From assembly GCA_964017195.1 (NCBI GenBank), contig OZ024892.1, forward strand, positions 9,842,866 through 9,906,865: a stretch of DNA of 64,000 nucleotides, read 5' to 3'. Of the stretch, positions 36,864 to 49,000 are shown piece by piece. The first letter of the stretch is position 1; each line of letters begins with the position of its first letter. The stretch is from Siderastrea radians (lineage: Eukaryota > Cnidaria > Anthozoa > Scleractinia > Rhizangiidae). The notes under the pieces are model-generated. The model made no database searches and had not been told where the DNA came from. It worked only from the letters and a program-made list of their open reading frames with translations. The translations under genes and the position numbers were made by a program.

Positions 36864-37384
36864 GTTTAGCTGTCCCCTGAAGCGATGAGACGTGGCTGTA
36901 TTCCGACGCAGGCTAAAAGCAAATATTGCAAATAAATAAACCCTTTCGACGGAAATTTTTCTCTTGTCAATAAAACAACTTTTCACACAATCCGTGAACA
37001 GGCATAAAAGATGTGGTTTAAAATGATAGCTTTCTCAGTTGCTTTCATGTGGATCGCTCACTGCTGGTTTTCTCGCCTGCATAACAGGCCTTATTGAGCC
37101 CAGTGTAGACTGCAAGTAGTCGTTAAAACTTTGGCGATGGCGAGAGCCATAATCGGGTGGCGATGGCGATTGTGGGGGAGGCGAAATACACACGTGCGCA
37201 CACGCCGCGTCTCCTCGAAATTTCGCGCGCGTGCGTGTGTATTTTCGCCCGCACAATCGCCATCGCCAAAATTAGAGATCGCAGCCTAAGCCCAGTGAGG
37301 CATTATTTTTTCGTTATTTTTTTCGCCTCCCCGCATCTCGCGCTTCGCGCGAAACAAAGAAAATGCCTAGCTGGGCTCAAAACA

Positions 37385-37418
37385 AAGTTGATTGATTGAT
37401 TGATTGATTGATTGATTT
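37385..37418 (+). repeat. GATT tetranucleotide microsatellite
   Basis: About eight uninterrupted units of TGAT/GATT. Confidence 0.9.
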
Positions 37419-37673
37419 AATAACGCCTGTTATGCAGGCTGCTAGTTTTCATCAGACAACGGAATCACAAGCTTTCATTTCCCTTTACATACACTACAAA
37501 CAGTTTATTCAAACACGGTAAAATCATCAGCAAAAAAGTGACAATGTAAGAAAAATTATGTAATATTGAAATATATAACAAAAGGCACCTCAGTGATTCT
37601 CTACATGATTAGTTGCCGTCTGGGAATCTGATGATTGCAATGAAAGTTTGATTTAACTTTTAAATTGCCTAAT

Positions 37674-38131
37674 GGCTGGTTTTCACTAGCGACGGAATCG
37701 GAGTCGGAGTCGGAGTTATAACCAGAAGTGTAGAGCGTTACGATCTAGTGAAAATCAAACAACGGACTCGTAAGCAGAGTTTCCTATTGCGCTTACGCTT
37801 CCGTCGCTTACGATCTAGTGAAAACCAAGTTATCGGAGTCGTAAGCAGGCAGAAACGGGAGAACTAAGCCAATCACAAAGCGTGGAAACGAGCACTGTGA
37901 TTGGTTTATCCTTCCGCGTCTGCTTCCGACTCCGACAATCTGGTTCTCACTAGATCGTAAGCTACGGAATCGTAAGCGAAGTTGGAAGAAAATGGAAACG
38001 TTCTATTTCTTCCGACTCCAATTCCGTCGAGTTTATGACTCCGCTTACGACTCTGATTTTTGATTTTCACTAGGTCATAAGCGCTCTTACAACTCCGCTT
38101 ACGACTTCGACTCCGACTGCGTCGCCAGCCT
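37674..38131. mobile_element. Long palindromic MITE with GGAGTCG-rich arms
   Basis: It starts GGCTGGTTTTCACTAGCGACGG and ends with the inverted form (GCGTCGCCAGCC). CGGAGTCG/CGACTCCG, CTTACGA/TCGTAAG and CACTAG/CTAGTG motifs recur in both orientations through 458 bp. There is an inner palindrome near 37870-37920 (CCAATCACA/TGTGATTGG). No protein is encoded. Confidence 0.75.
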
Positions 38132-38998
38132 TAATAGAGTGGGTATTTCTCACATTTTGTGGGAAGGTCGGAAAGGTTTTCCATAATAGCGCCACGCTGA
38201 AGATTAGTCAACTGTAGCTACTGGAGAGTATTTGGCGGCTTTTAGACTTCTCGTCTGGATTTCAAGAATTTTCATTGCAATTTACCTCGTAGTTTTATAC
38301 TAGTCCTCGTAATTAACCAGTCTTAACTTCGTAATCAACTGGTCAACTCTTTAAGCCCTAACAGTGACGAAAATGAAATTTCTTTCTACATCATCACTAC
38401 TTGTTCAAACATTCAAGTGATGAAAATAAAGGAACTGATCACCAAGGATAAGATGGTTTGATGCTTAGACAAATTCTCCTTACTAGTTCCATACGACATG
38501 TATGGAGAACAGTAAGAAGAATATGCATTTTCGTATCAGGGCTTAAAAGGTTAATTTATTATTTTCCTTTTATTTTTAGCGTTTTCCTTCATCACGAGGC
38601 CTGGCTCCGGACAGTGGGGAGTATTTGAAAAGGAGTCTGGTCACAAAGTCCATTCCCTCTTTTTTATGTTTGATGTTTGAAAGTTTGTACAGTTCCGCCT
38701 AGGGAAAAATGTGTTTGAAAGGCTATTTATCACCTCGCCACAGGCCCTCCTCTTCTTGAAGGGAGAGCAGAAAGCGCGAACGGAAGCTTGGGATCCAACG
38801 CAATATGTAGTTACGTAACGTATCAAGAGTTCTGCTTGTGGATAGTAATACAGGGTACAATAACGAAGGCGAAAATAACTTGTCGAAACGTGCCTAAGTT
38901 GTGCGAGGATACAACGCTTGCTTGACTTAGGCAGGTTAGGTGTCCACAATTAGTAGAGGGGACTTTTCCCCTCAGCTACTACAGTTTTTGACACGTTA
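38132..38998. other. Intergenic, probable LINE-type 3' end on the plus strand
   Basis: The stretch ends TTAATAAAGTTATT followed directly by an ATT microsatellite, a common 3' tail of non-LTR elements. A small GGGGACTTTTCCCC hairpin lies at 38959-38972. No intact reading frame. Confidence 0.4.
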
Positions 38999-39003
38999 AT
39001 AAA

Positions 39004-39036
<33 letters not shown>

Positions 39037-39038
39037 GA
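38999..39038 (+). repeat. ATT trinucleotide microsatellite
   Basis: About 11 uninterrupted ATT units. Confidence 0.9.
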
Positions 39039-39706
39039 CTCCGTCGCTGCATCATGTAAGATAGACACTGACCTTTTTATATTAGATATAGGGACGTGCT
39101 GATCGAACTTAGGTGCCTTGGGGGAGAGATTGTCTGTAGTCAAGAGAGGGTGAAGGGGTACTCCATTAGCCTCTCTTGCTATAGTTCGTTTGGTTATGCG
39201 AGTGGTAGAAAAATTGTACCACGAAGAATTACGTCATTTTTTTTCATCGAGAACGTCTTATTATAAGGCTGAGGCTGAACCGGGAATGTATGTTCTTGTT
39301 TTTCTTTTCGGGGGGGGGGGGAACAGATACGTTTAGAAGTAGATAGAGAGTGATTTTTCTTCTACACTTCTAATTTTCCACTTTGATTCTCTGGTCATGT
39401 CTGAAATACTATATACTCCGAACATTGTATCAAGTTATTCATAAGGCAAACTGTTGTCCGTTCTGTAACGGCCTTGAAACTCAATTACTTCGACCAAACT
39501 GTTACCATTGATTTCTTCGTTATTAAAACCTTGCGAAAACGTGGGGAAAATTTAGGCGTTCTAACTAAATCTCACCCTTAAAGATGTATCCTGCAAGGCA
39601 ATGCAAAATCATCGCTCTCCCACCAAAAAGTATTTGGTGGGGGAGCGATGATTTTTTCGCCTGTTCTGTCTTTTAGCGTGGTCAACGACTGCGGTTTGAT
39701 TAAAGG

Positions 39707-39752
<46 letters not shown>
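39707..39752 (+). repeat. AAT trinucleotide microsatellite (LINE tail)
   Basis: About 15 AAT units followed by AAATAAATA. Confidence 0.9.
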
Positions 39753-39753
<1 letters not shown>

Positions 39754-40095
39754 TAAATAAATAATTAAATAAATAAATAAATTAATTAAAAAGAATAATT
39801 AATTACAAATAATTAGTTAAAATTATTCACAGCATAAATAAAACTAAACGTTGTCATATACTTTCGAAAAAAACTTAAAACTGCTCACTGTGGCGCAGTT
39901 CTTTATGTATTCTGGCAATGCGTTCCAACACCATATTTTTTCAGCTTGAATACAGGTTGAAGTTGATACTTTAGTAAACCGTACAGCAAAGCGTTACAGA
40001 AATCGACTTTCGATGAATAAATTTTTTTAGTTGCTTCGGGTGTCAGGAAAAGGAAAGAGTGTTTAAAGTTTGTTCTTCCCAAATACACCAGCACT
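39707..40095 (-). pseudogene. Truncated LINE (non-LTR retrotransposon) 3' end
   Basis: On the minus strand the translation shows SSKVDFCNALLYGL-LKYQLQ, the usual C-terminal reverse-transcriptase wording. After a frame change it continues WNALPEYIKNCATVSSFKFF to a stop near 39826. An A/T-rich tail ending in (AAT)n at 39707-39752 follows. It is 5' truncated and frameshifted, a dead copy. Confidence 0.75.
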
Positions 40096-43000
40096 GCAAG
40101 CTACAAACTATCGCCTTTAAGCGACTTTAATGCACCTTTAATGCGCCTTGAAAGAGACACTGGGCTGATGAACGTGCAACCTGTTTTTTTATACCAGACG
40201 CGTAACTCGACGAAACTAAATATATTTAACTGTTTACTCACCTTGTCCAAGCCAGCTGATGTGTTTCTAATGTAACTGACGCATCTTTTACCTTGCCTTA
40301 ATGGTAGTTTCTACAATGTTATTTGAGAAGGAAAGAGAACTTCTGTTTCTGGAGCTCCTTTTGCTTCCTACGATTTGCTGAAATAGCAGCTTTAACTATT
40401 TGTCAAAACCAATATAAGTCATATGAAACTAGCGAAAAGACATTGTTCATGCGAGCTTTTCGTTTCCACAGTGTCGCGACAATAAATACTGGAGGGCAAA
40501 GACAGAAATTAAATTGTATTTTACGATTTAGCGAAAGACAATAAAATATTAAAATGAGCTTCATCATTGTCTTCTTTTTAATCCATAAAAAATTATTAAG
40601 CAGGAGTAATAGCAAAACAAAAACACCGTTACCATGATTCATGCGTCTCTAGGAAACGTGTTGTTTAGATAAAACGCGATACGGTCGTTGTACTCTTCGT
40701 AAAGATTGCGGCAACGAAAAAATATGAGCTATCTCTGTTGCACGGTGTGTTTCACTTGCCATTTACAGTCTTTGATCAAATTCGTCTCGTAATTTTGTGG
40801 CGAGACAAAAACGCGGTTTAGCGCAAAGTGCTGCTTAGCGTATGACCGCCTACGCTACGCTGTGACCGCCCACGTCCAAAACAGCATATCTTGGAAACCT
40901 TAACTTCTACAGATCAACTGTTTGGCGACCTTTTTTTCCATGAGAAAGGTTTTCAAGATTTTTAGTCACAACCATATCCGACAAATCACGCGACCTGTAA
41001 AGAAAAAAACGTTTAGGAAAAAAGCGTAAAGTTTTGGTTATTGAAAACAGTGCCAATACTTTTAAACAATCACCAATGTGCAAATTTTGACGTATCTATT
41101 TCTTGAATTTCGTATTATTCTAGTAGTTTTGATGTCATAATTTCGGCGTTCGTAAATTTATACATTTTGTACTGTAGTTTTTCCATTTTTTGTGTGTTCA
41201 GTAATTCCTTACGTCATATTTTAAAGAAGGCTGGATTATCACTACCTCCTTTTCTCCTAGTCTTAGGGATTTTTCTTTCAAATGAAAGGTTGGGGACTGG
41301 CGCTAGCTACGCACGTGCAATGTTGATTTTTAAAATTCAGATGTTCATCCTCATACATTTCACCAATCTAGCGGTACAAAACACTGCAAAACAGCGTATT
41401 ACAAAAGACCTTCCACAGAAATCCCTTAGCAACAATGCCAGATCGGTAGTTAAGAGTCTCCCCTATTAGAGTGATCAAGATCAAATTTCTCCCTGCAGTT
41501 TAATAAATACACTGAGCAAAGTTCATGAGAATTAAGGAACTGATCACAGAAAATTTTGTGACCACTGTGCAATTTGCATACTTTCTTAAGATGGAATAGC
41601 CAATCAGAATTCGGGTGTTACTTCATCCGCATCAGGGTCTTCTCTCAAAATGGCGGCTAGGAGAGACCTTAGAAAATAGTGGATCACGTGATCTCAAAAA
41701 TAACAGTCAAAACCCAAAAGGGAGCCTCATGCCTTGTTGAAGTAATTAAATTGATTAAAATTTCCTTATTTCTGGAGATACGTGACCTGCTATTTGCCAG
41801 CATCCTCTCTTGCCGCCATTTTCAATGGGGGAGACTGGGACCCTGGGGACGAGGTAGAAAACCAACTATGCTCCCCAGGACAGTGCGGAAATTGGTCAGC
41901 GGTAGTGAACGCAAGATTTTCAAGATGGTAGCCATTTCCAGGGGGACTTCAAGTCAGAAAAACAGCTAAAGTGCAGCTCGGAGTTTGATGACTAAGATTT
42001 TGCTTTGCGTGTTTTAACTCAAGTGCGAAGAAAAGTTAACAACACAATAAACTGATTCTGATTCTGATGGCGGAGAAAAGACAAAAAATTAATATAATAT
42101 ATATATTCTTAGGGACCCAATATTTCGTTTTGATGTGTTTTTTACTTTAACCTCAGTTCAAATTTTTATTTTGACACAGGTCTTGGTCACAAATCTGGTT
42201 TGTGGTCGTGGTTTTTCTGTCCAATGTTTTCAAGGCCAAGTCCCCGGAGACGAGTTTTTACGGTGACGTATAGGAAACATATGCATCGCGTTGTTCAGTG
42301 CAGTTGCTGTTGAGTTGGTTTCTTAGAAGCCACCCCCCACGTTGTTACGGCCACTAGTTTCATCCCGAAAGGAAATGACTTCAGTCTACTGAAAAGGTTG
42401 TTTTTCCGCTGTAGGAACATTACTAATAAAAATTCTACGGACTCAAAGCAAAGAATTTCATTGACTACGAAACATTTTGACGTGATCATTACATCTCCAT
42501 CAGTTTTGTGTTTCGCTTTGTTTATCGTGTTAGTTTTAAAAGTATATAATTTATTTAACTTCCCTTTCTTGTTCTTCTCTTTGTTTTCTTATATAGCGAA
42601 GCTAATAAAATAAAATAAAATAAAATAAAATAAATAAAATAGTCGTATGTGTTATCGATGATTTGATAATCGACCACGTGACCATTCTATCACACCTTAG
42701 ACCGAGATGGGTATACATTGAGACAAGTATACATCGCGCTGGAGTGGTCACGAGGTGGGAATCATGCACGTGACCGATAGCACACACTCTTGATAAAGAC
42801 GTTTAGTTGTGATAACGTCGAAATATTTCGTAGTCAAAGAATTTCTTTGCTCTGACTCCACTCCGTAACATACAGTCATTTTCGTTATCTGAAAATCCCG
42901 TCAATCCCACCTATAGCGTCTAGTTTGCATGTTTAGTGAGGGACTTGAAGGGATAAGTTCAACATTGCATGAAGGTTGGTTAACACAGATTGTGGGTGAA

Positions 43001-43159
43001 AAACTGGGTAGAAATGGTTTTCACTTCTTTTTTGTCTAAACTAGTTTTAAAAAAGAAATAACCAGGCCATTCTAACATAACTAAAGTAAGCTTTATTTAT
43101 TTTTCTTAACATGGCGCGCGTGGCGCATCGCGGGCAGTGATTCTTTGCTAAATAGTAAA
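40096..43159. other. Intergenic, repeat patches only
   Basis: It contains an inverted repeat near 41645-41822 (AAAATGGCGGC/GCCGCCATTTT) and an AAAAT microsatellite (42605-42640). Short frames are not supported by composition or homology. Confidence 0.5.
42605..42640 (+). repeat. AAAAT pentanucleotide microsatellite
   Basis: About six AAAAT units with one shortened unit. Confidence 0.85.
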
Positions 43160-43514
43160 GCCCCGGCTAGACGAGCAAACATTTTCGTTCAACATGGGTT
43201 TGTCACACAAATCATTCGGTGGCTAAACGAACAAACATCGGACAAAGTGAGCCCGCATAACGCTCTTCGTGCATTACCGCTGAAAATTATTACGTGACTA
43301 GTTGCGACCTGCAGGCGACGTCAGCCAAACGCCGTGAGGTGTTTATCATGATCAAACATTTGTTCGTGAGAAAAAATGTTGGGTGAAAATGTTTTATCTA
43401 GATCAAACATGGAAAACCATTCAAATGCAGAGTTAAGGGAGAGGCGGCTAAACAGCAAAACTAGTTCTTCCAACACGATAATTGAACGAAAATGTTTGAT
43501 CGTTTAGCCGGAGC
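43160..43514. mobile_element. MITE with 34-bp inverted ends
   Basis: The left end GCCCCGGCTAGACGAGCAAA (running on to CATTTTCGTTCAA) is matched by the inverted right end (TTGAACGAAAATGTTTGATC, then GTTTAGCCGGAGC). AAACATTTT/AAAATGTTT motifs recur inside. 355 bp, non-coding. Confidence 0.75.
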
Positions 43515-45020
43515 GTAATAGACTTCTTTTGGTTTTATGGTACTGTTTACTTGTGATAAGTATGCGGCCACGTTTGCTGGCGTCAGTGTTTACATCTGGA
43601 AAGTTAAAATTCACCGCATAAACGAACAGACTAATCATAACTAGCAAGAGGATGTAAAATATGGTTCACATGCGAAGTTTGAAAGAAAAAAAAAAGACAA
43701 CAAAACAAAAGGCTACAACATTAACAGATGTTTGTTTGACTAGGTGGCGCTCTTACCTCACAGACATACAAACATCCGTAAATTCGGTGCTTTTCAAAAA
43801 AAAATATATTGCCTTCAATTTTCGACATTTTCCTGATATTTGCCATATTATCCAAATGTGAAAGTCTGTTTCAATTTATTGCGTTTTTTTTCTCTTGCCA
43901 AGCTTTATGTTTTATAATTTATGGTAATGCAGAGATTAAAGACTGCCTAAGTAAACAATTATCGGCCTTTCTTAAGTAGAGATATCGATCATTAGTACAT
44001 ACCACACCAATGAACAGTCTTTTTGCGAGCTGTGATTGGCTAGTCAAACTCGAGAAACCATTTACTTTTCACCTCCGAGCAAAGCAGCGGAACAAAAAAT
44101 AACTTTTGGGGCTGACTATTCACTTTTGTAGTATATATTAAAACAACTATTCAACTCAGTGTCGATGAAAAGTGTTGGATATTCACCTCACCGCTTCACA
44201 GCCACTCATCATTCACGTCCACTGATTGCTAATTATAGCCAACTCGTACAAAATCAGTGATCAAACGAATTACGTGGTACAAAAGCGGATGACGTATCTG
44301 TGACCCGATTTTATTGACGCGAACCAGACAACGGAACAAACTTATGATCAGGTCTAAGTCTTTAATCCAGCACTTGTTTACGTCATCCGCAATCACACAC
44401 AAAAAAACCATTGGGCGTACTTTTTACAATCCTGTTTCAGAGCCCTCCCCCCCCTGGATAATTCAGAACCGAGGATGAGAGGGGTGGGAGATTCTGGAGC
44501 ACGCCTATGATGTATTTGAAGTCCTTACTTTTATCTGAGAGAAAGTTTCTTTGGAATAATCGTGGCTAACGTACAAGTGACTCTTTTTCCCTTTTGCACC
44601 ACTCCCATATCAGGGGCCCATTTACATTCCAAGGTCGGCGCACCCCATTTCGTCACTGCGTGCCAAGATGCATCACTATTCTTCAATATCTACTCAGTTA
44701 AATTAAAACGTCATACGATGTAAGAATTGCGTCACCTGGTGATCTTTCTTGTTCTCGTGATGTCTTCACCTTGGCCGCAGGAATTCAGAAGGTATTGCCG
44801 CACTAAAACGGCCAAGGTATACATAACCGGTGCTTAACTCCAAATTCTAGATCACGAAGCATCTGGGAGTACAAGCTAGTCCCAGCATTTTGTAGGTTAT
44901 CAACGTGTGCGGAGAAAGACAATGTGAAGTTAAGTTTCCGGTCTAAGGAAACAAAAAGTCTCCGACCGCAAGCTCGAACTTTCGACCTTCAGATCAACGT
45001 ACACGACTGTGCTTTTAAGG
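43515..45020. other. 3' flank of Kv gene 2
   Basis: A dispersed repeat at 43990-44230 (related to 34500-34740) and otherwise unremarkable DNA. No gene found. Confidence 0.5.
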
Positions 45021-46070
45021 CTAGCTGAGGTTGTTATTGGCCTTTTTGGATGATTTCCGCTGCTCGCTGTCCTCGGGCTCGCTGTCACCTTCGGGAAGGT
45101 CCGGATGAGCTCGTATCGGAACCAAGTTCAACGAAAAATGCGCCGAACGTCTCGCGTACCGTCGATTCGGATCTGGCTCTGGATTGGTTAACGTTTCTAC
45201 TTCTTCCCCTGAACTTTTCTTATTGCAGTTCAAAACGGTCATTTCAAGTCCTGGAGCAACCAACGACGAGTAACGGCCTCGACCATTGACGCCATCAGGT
45301 GACGCTACACTAACACTTGTCTGCGGCGTGGAGAGCTGCAACGCTTTAAGCGCATTGTCCACCATATTTCTCTTACCACGGGAAGGTAGCTTGAGCTTAA
45401 CTTTTGCATAAGAGTTATACAGTGAGAAGTTACTGGCTACAACAGACACTGGTAACGCAATCATAAGAACACCACTAATGGCGCATAGAGAACCAACCAA
45501 CTTGCCAGGAAGAGTCATAGGAACCATATCACCATATCCTACGGTTGTCATGGTAACTAGAGCCCACCAGAAGGAGATTGGAATGTTTGTGAATTTAGAT
45601 CCCTGTATTTTTCTTTCAGAGTAGTACGCGAGACTGCCGTACACAACAACTTCGAGTCCCAGAATGAAGATAAGGAAGTATAACTCGCGAGAACTCGCGC
45701 GCAGTGTCTGCGTGAAGACTTGCATAACGTAGGAGAATTTTAATGGTCGAAAGGTGCGTGTCATGCGAAGTACGTACAAGATGCTGAAATTTCTGATGGT
45801 TTCGTCGTACGGTGTTAGGATAACTAGGTAGAATGGTATTATAGCGATGAAATCTGCCCAGTTTTGAAGCGTTTTTAAAAAACATTGACGATCAGGGCAG
45901 CATAAGAAGCGTATCACGATGTCTAACGTGAACCAGGAGACTGCGATGCACTCGATTATAAACAGGACTTGGTACTGTGTCGAGTCTTTGTCTGCGAAGT
46001 AGTCTAAAGTCAGAATACAGAACTGCGTTACAACCGCCATGTTGAATATGAGGGAGATATAACCAACAGC
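45021..46070 (-). CDS. Kv gene 2, coding exon 2 (S1 to C-terminus)
   Basis: The acceptor TTGTTTTCAG is followed by GCTGTTGGT. 349 codons run to TAG at 45021-45023. It contains all six transmembrane segments and the pore without further introns, unlike gene 1, where the pore is split. Confidence 0.93.
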   Translation of the reverse strand, partial: AVGYISLIFNMAVVTQFCILTLDYFADKDSTQYQVLFIIECIAVSWFTLDIVIRFLCCPDRQCFLKTLQNWADFIAIIPFYLVILTPYDETIRNFSILYVLRMTRTFRPLKFSYVMQVFTQTLRASSRELYFLIFILGLEVVVYGSLAYYSERKIQGSKFTNIPISFWWALVTMTTVGYGDMVPMTLPGKLVGSLCAISGVLMIALPVSVVASNFSLYNSYAKVKLKLPSRGKRNMVDNALKALQLSTPQTSVSVASPDGVNGRGRYSSLVAPGLEMTVLNCNKKSSGEEVETLTNPEPDPNRRYARRSAHFSLNLVPIRAHPDLPEGDSEPEDSEQRKSSKKANNNLS

Positions 46071-49000
46071 CTGAAAACAAAGTCAGAATTGGGTTAGTTA
46101 AGTTAAAGGGGCACTGTCATCTACTTTTAGGATAACCGTAAAACACTAAAGAGATATTGCAATCAGAGGAGACCCAAAAAATAAATCTTCAGTTTTGTTT
46201 AAGCTATAGTTAGGTGTGTTTACCTGCAGATCGCTAGGATGGAAATGGATTGCAACTTAAAAACATTAGGCTAATGTTTTCACGTTTCTCCTTTGTTTCT
46301 TGAAAAAATTGTCAGAAACTGACTATGGTTTGTTAATTTTACCTTTTAAAAATCATTCAATTGATTTCTCTTGATGTTCTGGGAGCATTTCATGTGCAGG
46401 GAAAGTACCCTGCGGTGCAGCCGGACGTGTCAATCAAAACCTAGATATACTGTCTTATACTGGCGGTGTAGACTGTCTGCGACGCAAGCTAAGGGAAATG
46501 CGTTTTATTTTAATTTCAGCGCATTTCCCACCAAAACGTGAAAATTCCCGTGGCAAAGCCCCTTTAAAAAACAGGGAAGTGTGCTCTTCACTAATTTGTG
46601 TTTTCTTTTTTATTGTTTAGAATACATTTGATCTAAGAGGTAGACATGCAGTTTCAATAGACGTAGAAGAAATTTGCTGTAGCACTTTTTGTAAATCATT
46701 TCAGTAACGTCTTTAAAATGCTGTATTTATCTATTCTTAATCTAACGGTTTTTTTAAAACAAAGACTTCATCGAAAATGAACCACAATACAGATACGTCA
46801 TAATTAACACCACTTACAATACTGACATTACATTACACTACACTACAATACACTATATTTTACAGCGCTGATCTATCTATTCCAAGTTGCGCGTTTTTGT
46901 CATTGGCGTGTTTTTGCACTTTGTTTTTTTGTTACATTATAGCAGTAATTAATTAGATTAGTTTTGCTGTATCCTTTCTCTATAAGATCCACCTTTTATA
47001 AATACTGTTGTATAAAAATCGTACTGCTCTGTTTTGACAATTACGACACAACAAAACTACAAAAACAGTAAGTTAAAACACTGTCAAAGACCAAGAAGAA
47101 AAAGAAAAGGAAGCGTAAAAAATGTAAATGAAAAACTGTAAATGCTGCATTTTATGGTTGATGTGCCCTACGACGACCGGTGTACGGGAGGTCATGAGTG
47201 CGATTCCCGTCAGGGACTGAGATTTTTTCTTTGTCCTACGCTCGTGACAAACTGAACATTCCATTTTTCTGGTTTCTTTCCGAGCTTAAAATTTACCATT
47301 TTTCTTTCTTCACTATATCACAAACAGTGCTTTCGACATTGCTGATCCTAGCAGTATGCAGGACGCATGTCACAGGGAACTCAGTAAATATGACCTCGCT
47401 CGCCATGAGTCTCCCAGTAGCTCAGTGGCTAGAGCTCCCGACCGGTGTACAGGAGGTCATGGGTTCGATTTCCGTCGGGGACGCAGATTTTTTTCTTTGT
47501 CCCACGCTCGTGACAAACTGAATATTCCATCTTTCTTCTGACTTCAGAGTAGTTTGCAGGCACTCCATTCAAATTGTTGATTGCAATAATACTGATTATT
47601 AAATTGTTAAAAGTAAATCTCTATTATTGAATTTCGAGCTTTCTTATTGCTTCACCTGCCTTTCCCCAGGCGTCCCTCCTTATTATGATGGTGCGCGTGG
47701 CGTTGTGGGATAGGTGCATCCTTCCCACGACACCCCGCGCTCCCCCCGGCTTTGCCCGCATTAAATCAGCGCCTAGGGACGAGGCAGTGGCTTCACCGCA
47801 CACGGGTAATTTGTGAATAACCCTGCATTTACCTTATAAAGACATTGGATGCCATATTAGTGCCACAGCGTTCAAAAGATTTCATCGCGAAAAAAAAAAT
47901 TTTTTCCCAAGATTTGGCAAAAAAAATAAAAGGGAAAAAAATGCCCAGGTTGACAATTTATAAAGCAGTTATTCCACTCGCGCTTAACTCTAACCTTCAG
48001 TAACTCGAAAGTTTGCGCTAACTTGAACAAAATTTGATTTCCCCTGGATTTATTCCATACATTCAAGGGAGTTTCAGCCTTGATAACTCGAAACCTAGAC
48101 AAAGCGAACCTCTTGCTAACTCAAGTGATTTTTCCCTTCAGTTCATTTTCTTTATAATTTTATCCACGATAACTCGGACCTCTCTTGTCAAAGTGTAAAA
48201 AAGACAAAACTTTGGTCGTAGCATTGAATTTATTTTGAATCAAATTGAGCAACATTTATTTTTGAAGCGTCTATTGTCCTTTGTGTCAATTTCTCTAGTT
48301 TCTTGATGTCGTGTAACAGAAAACGTGCCAGATCTTCATGTGAGAATAATAAGTGGTGTCAGCAGGAATCCCACCCCGATAACTCGAACCTTTTTTTATT
48401 TTCCCTTGAAGGTTCGAGTGATCGCGAATCAACCTGTATAACCAACCCGTTGGTCATTTATCAGGACCTCATACCCAATTCGCGCTCGTGGAATTATTCT
48501 TAAGTGGGAGACCGACCAGTTGGCTATCTAGAAGCGTGTGGGAGCAGTTGATCTCGGGCCTACCGTGAAAATTCCAGCTAGCGGTTAGAGCAGGACTTGA
48601 AGCAGGCAACTAGGATTTCAAGTTCGGCGCCCTAACCACTCTACCACGCCGCCTGCTGAACCTCTCCCTTAGCCGTTAGGGCCTTGGGCACGAGAGCCAT
48701 GACGAGCTGTACTCATCCCGTGGGTTCCTCGTACCCAAGGGAACGCGCGTTCCTGATTTACCATCCTTCAAGATTCCTTATCCATTTTCAGTTAATTGAA
48801 TAATATTTTTTTCTTTAAATCCTGTGCTGTTTACTGTCTCCAAAATTAATCCAGTCTACGGAAACAATTTAGCTACTGACTGAGAGAGAGAAAGATATTT
48901 AAAAAGCCAGTTAAGCGATTCGTACTTTAGTCGAAATACTGAAAGTATATGTCGTTATTTTTTATTCTGACTTGAAGAGGAATCTATACATTTTTTCTCA

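Noticed and set aside
38641..38949. 102-aa open frame on the minus strand
   Set aside because: No family resemblance, and it sits next to a probable LINE 3' tail; treated as repeat DNA.
42789..42826. Second hammerhead-like motif (TGATAAAGACGTTT...AACGTCGAAA)
   Set aside because: A good stem, but the core deviates from CUGANGA, so it is only a hairpin repeat.
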